Assembly (NCBI GenBank): GCA_012959695.1 | Contig: DUCS01000027.1 | Span: 1 to 64,000 of the forward strand | Direction: 5' to 3' | From: Cycloclasticus sp. | GTDB lineage: Bacteria > Pseudomonadota > Gammaproteobacteria > Methylococcales > Cycloclasticaceae | Length of the DNA: 64,000 nt | In this document: one piece after another, positions 20,887 to 31,203 of the stretch | How the letters are laid out: every line of letters begins with the position of its first letter | Numbering within the stretch: position 1 is the first letter of the stretch | Notes under the pieces: model-generated | What the model was told of the DNA's origin: nothing | The model's input: the letters and a program-made list of their open reading frames with translations, nothing else | The model's database searches: none | Translations under genes and position numbers: made by a program

Positions 20887-21795
20887 ATGCAAACAATGAA
20901 ACACACTGCAAACCAACTGAGCGGAGAATTGATGGAGAAAGAGCCGTTGGCTCGTTATACATCATGGCGCGTGGGTGGAAGTGCGGATCGTTTGTATAAG
21001 CCTAGCGATATTGATGATGTACAGCACTACTTGCAATCATTACCTGTCGATGAGCCTGTGTTATGGCTAGGGTTGGGCAGTAATGTATTGATTCGTGATG
21101 GTGGAGTGCGTGGTTCAGTTATTTATACCCGTGGTTGTTTAAAGCAGATGCATGACAGCAGCGATGGATTGATTTATGTGGAAGCCGGTGTGCCTTGTGC
21201 GCGGGTAGCAAAATTGGCAGCAGAGAAAGACTTGGCTGGCGCGGAATTTTTAGCAGGAATCCCAGGCACGATGGGTGGTGCACTAGCAATGAATGCCGGC
21301 GCATTTGGCGGTGAAACGTGGAACCTTATACGTAAAGTACTGGTGGTTAATCGTCAAGGTGATTTGTTTGAGCGTAAGGCGAGTGAGTATAAGATTGGCT
21401 ATCGTTCAGTGTCAGTTGCCGATGATGAATGGTTTGTTGCGTGTTACCTAGATATTCCAACAGGCGGTAACCAACAAAGCAGAGAAAAAATTCGCGCGTT
21501 GCTGGCAAAGCGTTCTAAAACTCAGCCAACAAATATGCCAAGTGGCGGTTCGGTGTTTAAAAACCCAGAAGGCGATCACGCGGCACGGTTAATTGAAGCA
21601 ACGGAGCTGAAAGGTAAACATATAGGCGGCGCGCAAGTATCCGAAAAGCATTCGAATTTCATATTAAATACAGGCAATGCCAGTGCAGCTGACATCGAAC
21701 AGCTCATTCGTTTTGTAAAAAAAGAAGTACTGGAAAAACAAGGTGTTTCATTAGAAACAGAAGTGCGAATTATTGGTGAGGTGTTAGGGCAATGA
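20887..21795 (+). CDS. murB: UDP-N-acetylenolpyruvoylglucosamine reductase
   Basis: MurB is an FAD enzyme that reduces UDP-GlcNAc-enolpyruvate to UDP-MurNAc with NADPH. Seen: the N-terminal YTSWRVGGSADRL, the FAD-binding LGLGSNVLIRDGG, AGIPGTMGGALAMNAGAFG, the YRSVS Tyr-Arg region and PSGGSVFKNPEG with the active-site serine. The lack of the extra loop of type I enzymes suggests type II. ATG 20887 has AAAGGA just upstream and gives 302 residues. GTG 20872 and ATG 20896 are possible. Confidence 0.95.
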   Translation: MQTMKHTANQLSGELMEKEPLARYTSWRVGGSADRLYKPSDIDDVQHYLQSLPVDEPVLWLGLGSNVLIRDGGVRGSVIYTRGCLKQMHDSSDGLIYVEAGVPCARVAKLAAEKDLAGAEFLAGIPGTMGGALAMNAGAFGGETWNLIRKVLVVNRQGDLFERKASEYKIGYRSVSVADDEWFVACYLDIPTGGNQQSREKIRALLAKRSKTQPTNMPSGGSVFKNPEGDHAARLIEATELKGKHIGGAQVSEKHSNFILNTGNASAADIEQLIRFVKKEVLEKQGVSLETEVRIIGEVLGQ

Positions 21796-22736
21796 ACCTC
21801 GTTAAAACACCGGATGAGTTTGGAAAGGTTGCTGTAGCCATGGGTGGCGATGCGGCAGAGCGCGAGATCTCGTTAATTAGCGGCAAAGCGGTGTTATCTG
21901 CATTGCTAGAACAAGGCGTAAACGCCATAGAGTTTGATACAAAAAACAGCAGCATAGAGCAGTTGAAAACGATGGGTGTTGATCGGGTTTTTAATATCGT
22001 GCATGGGCGAGGTGGAGAAGATGGTCAACTACAAGGTGCGCTTGAATTAGAGGGAATCCCTTACACCGGTAGCGGAGTTTTAGGCTCGGCCTTGGGTATG
22101 GATAAATTAAGAACTAAGTTGTGCTGGTTAGGCGCAGGCATTCCAACGCCGAAGTGGATGCAGCTAACCGTAACGGCAGATATTGACACTTGCGCGCAAA
22201 CATTGGGTTTTCCTGTGATGGTTAAGCCCGCACTTGAAGGTTCAAGCTTAGGTATGGCGAAGGCCGAAAATATTGAACAGTTACATGAAGCATTTGAAAA
22301 CGCATCAACATTTGCATGTGATGTTATGGCGGAGCAATGGGTGGAAGGAAGCGAATACACCGTTGCAGTTTTGGCAGGTGAAGCACTGCCGATAATTCGC
22401 TTGGAAACGCCGAATGATTTTTACGATTATGAGGCTAAATACCAAACGACTACCACGCAATACCATTGTCCTTGTGGCTTGAGCGAGCAACAAGAAAGTG
22501 AACTCCAAGCACTATCTATTAAAGCCTTTAGTGTGTTGGGCGGCAGTGGTTGGGGACGTGTTGATTTAATGTTAGACGAATCGGGTGCGCCGCAATTATT
22601 GGAAATAAACACGGTGCCGGGTATGACGGGACACAGTTTAGTGCCAATGTCAGCAAAGCAAGCGGGAGCTGACTTTAATGAACTGGTCTGGCGGATTCTC
22701 GAAACAAGTTTAGTGACGACAAAGGGGGCGAAATGA
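21792..22736 (+). CDS. ddlB: D-alanine--D-alanine ligase
   Basis: This ATP-grasp enzyme makes the D-Ala-D-Ala dipeptide used by MurF. Signatures are VAVAMGGDAAEREIS and VFNIVHGRGGEDGQLQG in the N-terminal domain, PYTGSGVLGSALGMDK, MVKPALEGSSLGM in the ATP-binding region, and WGRVDLMLDE...LLEINTVPGMT...HSLVPMSA carrying the metal ligands. 314 residues. It overlaps both murB and ftsQ by 4 bp. Confidence 0.97.
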   Translation: MNLVKTPDEFGKVAVAMGGDAAEREISLISGKAVLSALLEQGVNAIEFDTKNSSIEQLKTMGVDRVFNIVHGRGGEDGQLQGALELEGIPYTGSGVLGSALGMDKLRTKLCWLGAGIPTPKWMQLTVTADIDTCAQTLGFPVMVKPALEGSSLGMAKAENIEQLHEAFENASTFACDVMAEQWVEGSEYTVAVLAGEALPIIRLETPNDFYDYEAKYQTTTTQYHCPCGLSEQQESELQALSIKAFSVLGGSGWGRVDLMLDESGAPQLLEINTVPGMTGHSLVPMSAKQAGADFNELVWRILETSLVTTKGAK

Positions 22737-23524
22737 AAGTAGAGCACGCCACGTTGATTGAGCAAATAAAACCCATGTTAAAAATAAGCGCATTGACGTT
22801 AATGGTTGCGTTATGTGTGTGGGCGCTGATGGACTGGATGGAGCAACCGGAAACGATGCCCATTAAACAAGTGCGCATTGAAGCGGACTTTAGTCACTTA
22901 ACGCGCCATGAAATATCTCAAACATTGATGCCATACGTTGAAGCGGGTTATTTCGCTATCGATAGCAACGCTATTGTGCAAGCGGTTATGCAACTGGCGT
23001 GGGTAAAACAAACTCAGGTAAGACGAGTATGGCCAGACACAATTGTCGTAACGATTAAGGAACAAACACCTGTAGCGGTATGGAACAAGACATCTTTATT
23101 GAATGATAAAGGGGACGTGTTTAGCCCCGTTATTCCTCAATCATTAATGCAACTACCACATTTATCGGGATTGGATAGCAAAAGTAGAGCGGTGTTGGCA
23201 CAGAGTCAACGAATCGATCAATCAATCGCAACACTGATGTTGTCTGTGCAACAACTGGGTTTGTCAGAACATGGCAGTTGGCAAGTGGTATTGAATAACG
23301 GTGTGCGTGTTAAAGCCGGTAATAAAGCACCCGAAAAAGCAATGAGTAAGTCATTGAATACATTGGCGTCAATACAGGGAGGTTTGATGGACCATGTGAA
23401 CGTTATAGATTTACGTTACCCCAATGGTTTGGCTGTGACATGGAAAAAAGGTTATCAGTTCGGACAATCAAATAAAAAGGGAAAAGCACTTGCGCTTAAT
23501 AAGAACCAGCCAACAAAAGGCTAA
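22733..23524 (+). CDS. ftsQ: Cell division protein FtsQ
   Basis: This bitopic divisome protein bridges early and late division proteins. A membrane helix at about 17-33 is followed by a periplasmic POTRA domain beginning MPIKQVRIEADFSHL (about 42-110, with WVKQTQVRRVWPDTIVVTI) and a beta domain ending DLRYPNGLAVTWKK. 263 residues. Gene order ddlB-ftsQ-ftsA-ftsZ is classical, and it lies 5 bp before ftsA. Confidence 0.95.
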   Translation: MKVEHATLIEQIKPMLKISALTLMVALCVWALMDWMEQPETMPIKQVRIEADFSHLTRHEISQTLMPYVEAGYFAIDSNAIVQAVMQLAWVKQTQVRRVWPDTIVVTIKEQTPVAVWNKTSLLNDKGDVFSPVIPQSLMQLPHLSGLDSKSRAVLAQSQRIDQSIATLMLSVQQLGLSEHGSWQVVLNNGVRVKAGNKAPEKAMSKSLNTLASIQGGLMDHVNVIDLRYPNGLAVTWKKGYQFGQSNKKGKALALNKNQPTKG

Positions 23525-23529
23525 ATAAC

Positions 23530-24759
23530 ATGAAGAAAAATAATGATAAAAATTTAATCGTTGGCTTAGATATCGGCACATCGAAAGTAGCGGCAATCGT
23601 CGGGGAAATTACGCCAGATGGGAGTATTGATGTAATTGGTATTGGCTCAAACCCGTCACGCGGACTAAAAAAAGGTGTTGTGGTGAATCTCGAATCGACG
23701 GTACATTCAATTCAACGTGCAATTGAAGAAGCCGAGTTGATGGCGGGTTGCCAAATAAGCTCAGTATTTGTAGGCATTGCCGGTAGTCATATCAGTAGCT
23801 TAAATTCAAACGGTGTTGTGGGTATCAAAGAGAATGAAGTGCATACCTCAGACATTGATAGGGTGATTGATGCAGCGCGAGCTGTCGTTATTCCAGCTGA
23901 TCAAAAGATTCTTCATATCATGCCTCAAGAATTCATCATTGATGGGCAAGAAGGGATTAAAGAGCCCGTAGGGATGGCTGGCATTCGCTTGGAAGCAAAA
24001 GTGCATATCGTAACGGGCGCTGTCAGCGCGGCACAAAACATTATCAAATGCGTGCGACGTTGTGGCCTAGAAGTAGACGATATTATTTTGGAACAGTTGG
24101 CATCAAGTAGTTCTGTATTAACGGACGATGAAAAAGAACTTGGTGTTTGTTTAGTTGATATTGGTGGCGGCACGACGGATATCGCCGTTTTTTGTGATGG
24201 CTTTATTCGCCATACCGCCGTTATTCCAATTGCAGGTAATCAGGTTACAAACGATATAGCAGTGGCTTTAAGAACGCCAACGCAACACGCTGACGATATT
24301 AAATTGAAATACGCGTGTGCATTAACACAACTGGTTAGTGAAGATGAAATGATTGATGTGCCGAGTATTGGAGATAGGCCAACCCGCAAAATATCACGTG
24401 GAAATTTGGCAGAGATTATAGAGCCTCGTTATGAAGAATTAATGATGCTTGTTCAAGCTGAATTAAGGCGAAGTGGCTTCGAAGATATTGTAGCCGCTGG
24501 TGTGGTGTTAACAGGTGGTAGCGCAAAGGTTGAAGGTTTGGTTGAGTTGGCTGAAGAGGTTTTCCATATGCCAGTTCGTTTAGGGTGTCCGCAGTATGTG
24601 TCGGGGTTGAGCGAAGTGGTACGTAACCCGATTTATGCAACGGGCGTGGGTTTATTGTTGTTTGGTCAGCAAAACAGTATGGCAAACAGTGGAGAAGTAA
24701 ACAGTGGATTTGGGGCGATGTGGGCAAAGATGAAGAGTTGGTTTCAGGGTAATTTTTAA
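23530..24759 (+). CDS. ftsA: Cell division protein FtsA
   Basis: This actin-like ATPase tethers FtsZ to the membrane and signals to the divisome. Phosphate 1 loop VGLDIGTSKVAAIVGE is at the N terminus, then the SHI 1C subdomain, phosphate 2 LVDIGGGTTDIAVF and adenosine loop VVLTGGSAKVEG. The C terminus has the amphipathic membrane-targeting helix (MWAKMKSWFQGNF). 409 residues, normal. Confidence 0.97.
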   Translation: MKKNNDKNLIVGLDIGTSKVAAIVGEITPDGSIDVIGIGSNPSRGLKKGVVVNLESTVHSIQRAIEEAELMAGCQISSVFVGIAGSHISSLNSNGVVGIKENEVHTSDIDRVIDAARAVVIPADQKILHIMPQEFIIDGQEGIKEPVGMAGIRLEAKVHIVTGAVSAAQNIIKCVRRCGLEVDDIILEQLASSSSVLTDDEKELGVCLVDIGGGTTDIAVFCDGFIRHTAVIPIAGNQVTNDIAVALRTPTQHADDIKLKYACALTQLVSEDEMIDVPSIGDRPTRKISRGNLAEIIEPRYEELMMLVQAELRRSGFEDIVAAGVVLTGGSAKVEGLVELAEEVFHMPVRLGCPQYVSGLSEVVRNPIYATGVGLLLFGQQNSMANSGEVNSGFGAMWAKMKSWFQGNF

Positions 24760-24810
24760 CAGTAAATGTTTTTAGAATAAATTTTAGATAAACAATTTAA
24801 GGGGAATAAC

Positions 24811-25971
24811 ATGTTTGAATTAATGGACGCACAAACAGAAAATGCAGTAATTAAAGTAATTGGTGTTGGTGGCGGTGGCGGAAATGCCGTTAATCATATG
24901 GTGAGTAGTGCGATCGATGGCGTTGAGTTTATTTGCGCAAACACAGACGCTCAAGCGTTAAAAAATACGCCAGTACGCACAATTTTGCAATTAGGCTCTA
25001 ACAGCGCAAAAGGTTTAGGTGCAGGCGCTAATCCAGATATTGGCAAGCAAGCAGCCATTGAAGATAGAGAGCGCATTCAAGAAGTTATTCAAGGTGCTGA
25101 TATGGTCTTTATCACAGCGGGTATGGGTGGCGGAACCGGCACAGGTGCGGCGCCAATCGTGGCCGAAATTGCAAAAGAAATGGGTATTCTAACGGTTGCG
25201 GTTGTTACTAAACCTTTCCCGTTTGAAGGCAAAAAAAGAATGCAAGTGGCTGACAAAGGTATCGAAGAACTTAGTCATTATGTAGATTCATTAATCACGA
25301 TTCCAAATGAAAAATTGTTGCACGTATTAGGCAAAGATATGACCTTGTTAAATGCGTTTAAAGCGGCTAATGATGTGCTATTGGGTGCGGTTCAAGGCAT
25401 TGCCGAACTGATTACACGTCCGGGCTTAATTAATGTCGATTTCGCGGATGTTAAAACGGTTATGTCCGAGATGGGCGATGCAATGATGGGAACGGGTAGC
25501 GCTAGAGGCGAGTCACGTGCCAGAGAAGCAGCAGAAGCTGCAATCCATAGCCCGCTTTTAGAAGATATCAATGTACAAGGCGCACGTGGTATTTTGGTTA
25601 ATATCACTGCCGGGTTGGATATGTCGATTGGTGAGTTTGAAGAAGTGGGTCAAGCAATAAGAGAGTTCGCTGCAGACGATGCAAATGTTGTAGTCGGCAC
25701 GGTAATTGATTCTGATTTGGCTGATGAAATGCGGGTAACAGTTGTAGCGACAGGCTTAGGTCAGGCAGTAGCAGCAGTAGAACCAGCACCGATTGTTCAA
25801 GTGCAAAGGGAGTCAATTAAAGTCGCAGCTTTAACAGAAGAAGACTTCGATATTCCAACAGTCATGCGTGATAAAGCCGGAGCAGCGTCACAAAAAGTGA
25901 GTGGATTGGATAGCACGATGGACCCTGCTTATCTTGATATACCCGCTTTCTTACGGCGCCAAGCGGATTAA
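24811..25971 (+). CDS. ftsZ: Cell division protein FtsZ
   Basis: FtsZ is the tubulin-like GTPase that polymerises into the Z ring. Visible are [12 protein letters not shown], the tubulin signature [10 protein letters not shown], the T7 loop [11 protein letters not shown] and the C-terminal conserved peptide [13 protein letters not shown] that binds FtsA and ZipA. 386 residues. The 51-bp gap after ftsA contains AAGGGGA as a ribosome-binding site. It is the last gene of the cluster. A large stem-loop follows the stop. Confidence 0.98.
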   Translation: MFELMDAQTENAVIKVIGVGGGGGNAVNHMVSSAIDGVEFICANTDAQALKNTPVRTILQLGSNSAKGLGAGANPDIGKQAAIEDRERIQEVIQGADMVFITAGMGGGTGTGAAPIVAEIAKEMGILTVAVVTKPFPFEGKKRMQVADKGIEELSHYVDSLITIPNEKLLHVLGKDMTLLNAFKAANDVLLGAVQGIAELITRPGLINVDFADVKTVMSEMGDAMMGTGSARGESRAREAAEAAIHSPLLEDINVQGARGILVNITAGLDMSIGEFEEVGQAIREFAADDANVVVGTVIDSDLADEMRVTVVATGLGQAVAAVEPAPIVQVQRESIKVAALTEEDFDIPTVMRDKAGAASQKVSGLDSTMDPAYLDIPAFLRRQAD

Positions 25972-25983
25972 TAAACCTAGACT

Positions 25984-26017
25984 ACCGCTCTCAGAAAGAC
26001 AAACATTTGAGAGCGGT
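25984..26017 (+). terminator. Stem-loop after ftsZ (terminator or mRNA-stabilising hairpin)
   Basis: ACCGCTCTCA (25984-25993) and TGAGAGCGGT (26008-26017) form a perfect 10-bp stem with a 14-base loop. The tail is A-rich rather than T-rich, so it may stabilise or attenuate the ftsZ message rather than terminate it. It separates the division cluster from lpxC. Confidence 0.5.
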
Positions 26018-26044
26018 AAAAGACTAGTGTTGCCGCTGCGTTTT

Positions 26045-26076
26045 TTGTTCATATATTAAAGTATGGTAGTATGAAC
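26045..26076 (+). promoter_or_regulatory. Candidate lpxC promoter embedded in an inverted repeat
   Basis: TTGTTC (26045-26050) and TAGTAT (26067-26072) are 16 bp apart, a weak sigma-70 match. GTTCATA (26047-26053) and TATGAAC (26070-26076) form a perfect 7-bp inverted repeat that covers both boxes, so a dimeric regulator could bind here. Both ideas are inferred from sequence alone. Confidence 0.4.
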
Positions 26077-26127
26077 AGATAATAATGATAAAAATGCAAC
26101 TAAAAAACATCTGCTTGGGGACACTAA

Positions 26128-27042
26128 ATGATTAAACAACGGACGCTGAAAAACGTGATTCGTGCAACTGGTGTGGGTTTGCACAGTGGCGAAAAAGTTT
26201 ATTTAACATTGCGACCTGCTGGGGTTAATGTTGGAATTGTATTCCGCAGAGTAGATTTTGATGAGCCTGTCATTATTCCAGCTAGAGCTCGAAATGTAGG
26301 TGACACCCAGTTATCAACAACATTAATACAAGATGGTGTTCGCGTTTCAACGGTTGAGCATCTGTTGTCTGCCATCGCTGGTTTAGGCATAGACAACCTC
26401 TTTATAGATTTAAGCGCAGCCGAAGTGCCGATTATGGATGGCAGCGCGGGTCCGTTTGTTTTTCTACTGCAATCTGCAGGTATAGAAGAGCAAAATGAGC
26501 CTAAACGCTATATCCGCATTAAAAAAGAAGTTCGTATCGAAGACGGTGATAAATGGGCGAGCTTTATTCCGTTTGAAGGCTTTAAGGTTGGTTTTAGTAT
26601 CGAATTTGACCACCCAGTTTTTAAATCGCAGATACAAGAAGCGACAATTGATTTTTCATCTACCTCATTTGTTAAAGAAATCAGCCGTGCACGTACGTTT
26701 GGTTTCATGAAAGACATAGAAATGTTACGCAAGCGTAATTTGGCCCTAGGTGGCAGCATGGATAACGCCATTGTTGTCGATGATTTCAGAGTGTTGAATG
26801 AAGATGGCCTGCGTTACGAAGACGAGTTTGTAAAACACAAAATTTTAGACGCCATTGGAGACCTATATTTATTAGGTCATAGCCTAATTGGGGAATTCCA
26901 TGGGCATAAATCGGGTCATGAGCTTAATAATAGACTGCTCAGAGAGTTACTCGTTCAAGAAGACGCGTGGGAAGAAGTGACCTTTGAAGAAGAGGACACA
27001 TTCCCAATTTCATATATAGAGCCTTTACCCGCGTCAGTTTAG
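26128..27042 (+). CDS. lpxC: UDP-3-O-acyl-N-acetylglucosamine deacetylase
   Basis: This zinc enzyme catalyses the committed step of lipid A synthesis in the cytosol. Seen: [19 protein letters not shown] at the N terminus, [14 protein letters not shown] with a zinc-binding His, [11 protein letters not shown], and [17 protein letters not shown] with the HKxxD metal and catalytic residues, then [10 protein letters not shown]. 304 residues as in E. coli. The stop (TAG then TAA) overlaps the convergent dciA-like gene by 9 bp. Confidence 0.98.
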   Translation: MIKQRTLKNVIRATGVGLHSGEKVYLTLRPAGVNVGIVFRRVDFDEPVIIPARARNVGDTQLSTTLIQDGVRVSTVEHLLSAIAGLGIDNLFIDLSAAEVPIMDGSAGPFVFLLQSAGIEEQNEPKRYIRIKKEVRIEDGDKWASFIPFEGFKVGFSIEFDHPVFKSQIQEATIDFSSTSFVKEISRARTFGFMKDIEMLRKRNLALGGSMDNAIVVDDFRVLNEDGLRYEDEFVKHKILDAIGDLYLLGHSLIGEFHGHKSGHELNNRLLRELLVQEDAWEEVTFEEEDTFPISYIEPLPASV

Positions 27043-27477
27043 TAAATTATTTTTCTTTAGTGTCTTGATGAGTTTATTCATGGAGATGCTAAGTTTATCT
27101 GAAGACTCAACATTATTGGCTTCGGATAGAAAACTGAGCGCTTTGTTCGAAGGTGTTTTAGGTGCTTTTTGATGTCGAGTTACGTGTTTGCTGAGTATAT
27201 TTACCTTCAAAGCATGAACTCGTTCACCGATGTGTTGTGATAAAGCTTTTAAGATGGCTTGGCGCATATAAAGAAGTTTAGATGCCCAAACAGATGAGTC
27301 GGTAAATAGGATAACGTTGTTTTTACTGTAGGTAGTATGTAAACAATGGGCAGCTAAATTATCGGGTAATGCGGACTGAATAACACGAAGCAATTGCTCT
27401 TGTTGATTCAGTCGTTTTCGAATTTGCTGTAAACCATTCAAAGGTATTTGGTTATTTTTGAATGGTTGTTTAAACAT
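27034..27477 (-). CDS. dciA: DUF721/DciA-like protein
   Basis: This DUF721 protein belongs to the family of DciA, which loads or assists the replicative helicase DnaB in bacteria that lack DnaC. The conserved core is visible: [23 protein letters not shown], then [19 protein letters not shown] and a short following strand (VHALKVNIL). The 147 residues include a poorly conserved C-terminal tail. A DUF721 gene between lpxC and secA on the opposite strand is common in gammaproteobacteria. The role is inferred from family only. Confidence 0.75.
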   Translation of the reverse strand: MFKQPFKNNQIPLNGLQQIRKRLNQQEQLLRVIQSALPDNLAAHCLHTTYSKNNVILFTDSSVWASKLLYMRQAILKALSQHIGERVHALKVNILSKHVTRHQKAPKTPSNKALSFLSEANNVESSDKLSISMNKLIKTLKKNNLLN

Positions 27478-27502
27478 AAAAGATTAGGCGTAAATAAAGA
27501 AT

Positions 27503-28414
27503 ATGCAAATTATACTACTAACAAAATATCAAAAGAAAACGTTCAGTTTTTCTAGCGGTCATCAAAAAGCGCTTATGGCAATGATTTGCGGCTTTGTGTT
27601 GGTGTTGACTGCATATTTTTATATTGCGTCTGCTTCAGAGTCACAATCCGCCAATCATTCTACCGTCGCTGAGAAAGAACTTTTAGCGCAACGTATAGAG
27701 ATTGAAAGAATGCGCGAAAAAACACGCAATACGTTAGATAATTTAGCGCTGCGAGTGGGTCAAATGCAAGCGCAATTAACAAGATTAAATGCAGTAGGCG
27801 AGCATTTAGCACAAAAAGCGAAGCTATCATCGCCAGAATTTAATTTTGATGAGCAACCAGCGATTGGCGGTACAGATGCTCAAGCGTTGGCGAGTAGTTT
27901 TACCCAAGATCAGTTGTTACATGATATTGACGCACTTGATGAGCAACTTAACTTACGTGAAAAACAATTAGAATTACTTGGTGTCTTTTCTGCGAATAAA
28001 AAATTATCAAAAGAAGTTAGGCCTGCTGGGTTACCGGTCGAAAAAGGTTGGCTTTCATCATTTTATGGCTACCGCGCTGACCCGTTCACGGGCAAGAAAA
28101 CCTTCCATCACGGGGTTGATATCGCAGGTAAAAGCGGCACGAAAGTATTGGCTGCCGCCTCCGGCATAGTGACATGGACTGGCAAGAAAAGTGGTTACGG
28201 TTACTTGATTGAAATTGACCACGGCTCCGGTTACATAACGCGTTACGGCCATAATAAGGAAATTACCGTTAAAGTAGGTGCGGTCGTTAAGCAAAGTGAC
28301 GTGATTGCTAAAATGGGCTCAACGGGTCGTTCAACGGGTCCACATGTGCATTTTGAAGTGTTACGCCACGGGAAAAAAGTAAATCCACGTAAATACCTAT
28401 ACAGCGCTCGATAA
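27503..28414 (+). CDS. M23 family metallopeptidase (membrane-anchored)
   Basis: One N-terminal membrane segment (about 27-44) is followed by a coiled-coil (about 55-100) and a C-terminal LytM/M23 domain (about 180-300). Zinc ligands are visible in HHGVDIAG, and the second motif is GPHVHFEV (HxH). YRADPFTGKKTFH is typical. Such proteins cut peptidoglycan crosslinks or act as amidase activators. The His and Asp ligands are present, so an active endopeptidase is likely. The location just before secA is common in this group. Divergent from the dciA-like gene. Confidence 0.88.
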   Translation: MQIILLTKYQKKTFSFSSGHQKALMAMICGFVLVLTAYFYIASASESQSANHSTVAEKELLAQRIEIERMREKTRNTLDNLALRVGQMQAQLTRLNAVGEHLAQKAKLSSPEFNFDEQPAIGGTDAQALASSFTQDQLLHDIDALDEQLNLREKQLELLGVFSANKKLSKEVRPAGLPVEKGWLSSFYGYRADPFTGKKTFHHGVDIAGKSGTKVLAAASGIVTWTGKKSGYGYLIEIDHGSGYITRYGHNKEITVKVGAVVKQSDVIAKMGSTGRSTGPHVHFEVLRHGKKVNPRKYLYSAR

Positions 28415-28502
28415 TTCTTAAGATTCGAGCATTTCAACTGCCAGTTGTATCGCGTTTTGCGGTATCATTCGGCCTTTCGTTTTACATAAAAAATCTCCGG
28501 TA

Positions 28503-31157
28503 ATGATCGCAAATCTCGTAAAGAAAGTTTTTGGCAGTCGTAATGACAGGTTGGTTAAAGCCAAACAAAAAATCGTTAAATCCATTAATGCGCTTGAAGA
28601 GCCGATTAAAGCGTTAGATGACGTGGCGTTAAAAGCTAAAACAGAAGAATTTAGAATAAGGCTGGAACAGGGTGAAACGCTTGATTCTTTGATGCCTGAA
28701 GCTTTTGCAGTGGTAAGAGAAGCTGGTATTCGTTCTTTAGGTATGCGCCACTTCGACGTGCAATTAATTGGCGGCATGGTGCTTAATGATGGCCGTATCG
28801 CTGAAATGAAAACAGGCGAGGGTAAAACACTGGTAGCGACGCTGTCAGCCTATTTAAACGCCCTTCCAGGTAAAGGCGTTCATATGGTCACGGTGAATGA
28901 CTATCTGGCTGAACGTGATTCCGAATGGATGGGTAAACTGTTTGAATTTTTAGGTATGACAACGGGCGTTATCGTTAATATCATGAGTCCAGAGCAGCGT
29001 CGTGTGGCCTATGCCGCGGATATCACCTACGGCACAAATAATGAATTCGGTTTTGATTATCTTCGAGATAACATGGCTTTTGGTGTTGAAGATAAAGTTC
29101 AGCGTGAATTGTATTACGCCATTGTGGATGAAGTTGATTCGATTCTTATTGATGAGGCGAGAACACCGCTGATTATTTCAGGGCCTACTGACGATAAAAG
29201 CGAGCTATACCTCAAACTTAATGAACTGATTAAAGACCTTGTTCCAGAATTAGAAGCGCAAGAAGGTGATTACACCGTTGATGAGAAAGCGAAACAGGTT
29301 TATTTAACTGAGTTAGGCCATGAGAAAATCGAAGAGTTATTAACCACCAGTGGTTTATTAAACGAAAACGAAAGCTTATACGATGCCAGTAATATTGGTT
29401 TGATGCATCACGTGTATGCGGCGTTACGCGCCAACAGCTTGTACCAAAAAGATGTCGACTATATTGTACAAAACGCACAAATAGTCATCGTTGACGAATT
29501 CACTGGTCGGTCAATGCCAGGACGCCGTTGGGGAGAGGGCCTGCATCAAGCCATTGAAGCTAAAGAAGGCGCAAAGATACAAAGCGAAAACCAAACAATG
29601 GCGTCGATTACATTCCAGAATTACTTCAGGATGTACGACAAGCTGTCGGGCATGACCGGTACGGCGGATACTGAAGCGTTTGAATTCCAGCAAATCTACG
29701 GCTTAGAAGTGATAGTGATTCCAACGCATCGCCCGATGACCCGTGATGACGCCGGTGACCTTGTGTATTTAACTGCGAAAGAAAAATACGAAGCCGTTAT
29801 TGAAGACATTGAAGACTGTTATAAACGAAAACAACCTGTGCTTGTCGGCACAACCTCCATCGAGGTATCAGAGTTTATTGCGGAAAGCTTAGAAAAAAAG
29901 AAAGTGCCGCACGAAGTTTTAAACGCCAAACAACACGAAAGAGAAGCGCAAATTATTGCCAATGCAGGTGCTTTGGGTTCGGTCACTATTGCGACAAACA
30001 TGGCGGGTCGTGGTACGGATATTGTTTTGGGTGGTAAGCCAGAAGATGGCCAAGAAACAGACGAGTGGAAGCAAAAACACCAAGATGTAATAAATGCGGG
30101 TGGTTTACGTGTGATTGGAACGGAACGGCACGAATCACGCCGTATTGATAATCAATTACGTGGCCGTTCGGGTCGTCAAGGTGACCCAGGCGCAAGTCGT
30201 TTCTATTTGTCGTTAGAAGATAGCCTGATGCGTATTTTCGCATCCGAACGCGTATCCGGTTTAATGCAAAAACTCGGTTTAGAAAAAGGCGAATCAATCG
30301 AGCACCCTTGGGTCAGTAAGGCGATTGAAAATGCTCAGCGTAAAGTGGAAGGGCATAACTTCGATATCCGTAAGCAGCTATTGGCTTATGATGATGTCGC
30401 CAATGATCAACGCCGGGTTGTTTACGAACAACGTAATGAAATCATGGCATCGGAGAATATCTCTGACACCATCGTATCAATACGTGAAGATGTGGTAAAT
30501 GATCTTGTCAGCCAATACGTTCCCATGCAATCAATGGAAGAACAGTGGGATTTAGACGGGCTGGAAAAGGCGTTAGATGAAGCATTCCTTTGCAAGTTAG
30601 CGGTTAAAACAATACTAGATGAAGATGATAGTTTGCACGAGGAAAACTTGCGTGAACTCATTTTGAAGACGGTGACAGACGAGTACGCAAAAAAAGAAAT
30701 TTTGGCGGGAGTTGATGTACTTCGGCATTTTGAAAAATCTGTGATGTTGCAGACGCTTGATGCCTTGTGGAGAGAGCACCTTGGCGCGATGGATCACTTA
30801 AGGCAAGGTATTCACCTTCGTGGTTACGCACAAAAAGACCCTAAACAAGAATATAAACGTGAAGCGTTTGAATTGTTTACAAGCATGTTAGAGACGTTAA
30901 AACGTGAAGTAGTAACGTTGGTGACTAAAGTTCAAGTGCGTGCAGAAGAAGACGTGCGAGCAGTAGATGAGCAGCGTCGTTTGCAACAAAACATGCAGTT
31001 CCAACACGCCGATGTCAATGCGCTTGACGATGAGCAACAAGCTCAAAAAACAGATAAAGACCAGCCGTTTAAACGTTCAGATAAAAAAGTTGGCCGTAAC
31101 GAACCGTGTCCGTGCGGCTCGGGTAAAAAATTCAAACAATGTCACGGCAAACTGTAA
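28503..31157 (+). CDS. secA: Preprotein translocase ATPase SecA
   Basis: SecA is the motor that drives unfolded preproteins through SecYEG. The 884-residue protein has Walker [12 protein letters not shown] (about 102-112), the Walker B/DEAD-like [13 protein letters not shown], the preprotein crosslinking domain, RGTDIVLGG and [11 protein letters not shown] of the second helicase lobe, and the C-terminal zinc SEC-C motif [14 protein letters not shown] that binds SecB. The length is slightly shorter than E. coli (901). Confidence 0.98.
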   Translation: MIANLVKKVFGSRNDRLVKAKQKIVKSINALEEPIKALDDVALKAKTEEFRIRLEQGETLDSLMPEAFAVVREAGIRSLGMRHFDVQLIGGMVLNDGRIAEMKTGEGKTLVATLSAYLNALPGKGVHMVTVNDYLAERDSEWMGKLFEFLGMTTGVIVNIMSPEQRRVAYAADITYGTNNEFGFDYLRDNMAFGVEDKVQRELYYAIVDEVDSILIDEARTPLIISGPTDDKSELYLKLNELIKDLVPELEAQEGDYTVDEKAKQVYLTELGHEKIEELLTTSGLLNENESLYDASNIGLMHHVYAALRANSLYQKDVDYIVQNAQIVIVDEFTGRSMPGRRWGEGLHQAIEAKEGAKIQSENQTMASITFQNYFRMYDKLSGMTGTADTEAFEFQQIYGLEVIVIPTHRPMTRDDAGDLVYLTAKEKYEAVIEDIEDCYKRKQPVLVGTTSIEVSEFIAESLEKKKVPHEVLNAKQHEREAQIIANAGALGSVTIATNMAGRGTDIVLGGKPEDGQETDEWKQKHQDVINAGGLRVIGTERHESRRIDNQLRGRSGRQGDPGASRFYLSLEDSLMRIFASERVSGLMQKLGLEKGESIEHPWVSKAIENAQRKVEGHNFDIRKQLLAYDDVANDQRRVVYEQRNEIMASENISDTIVSIREDVVNDLVSQYVPMQSMEEQWDLDGLEKALDEAFLCKLAVKTILDEDDSLHEENLRELILKTVTDEYAKKEILAGVDVLRHFEKSVMLQTLDALWREHLGAMDHLRQGIHLRGYAQKDPKQEYKREAFELFTSMLETLKREVVTLVTKVQVRAEEDVRAVDEQRRLQQNMQFQHADVNALDDEQQAQKTDKDQPFKRSDKKVGRNEPCPCGSGKKFKQCHGKL

Positions 31158-31203
31158 GACAACGGTATTTAATACGTTCGCACAACCTTAGGAGTTACGT
31201 CAA

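Noticed and set aside
25984..26017. Riboswitch or small RNA after ftsZ
   Set aside because: Only a single simple stem is seen. No conserved multi-helix structure could be recognised.
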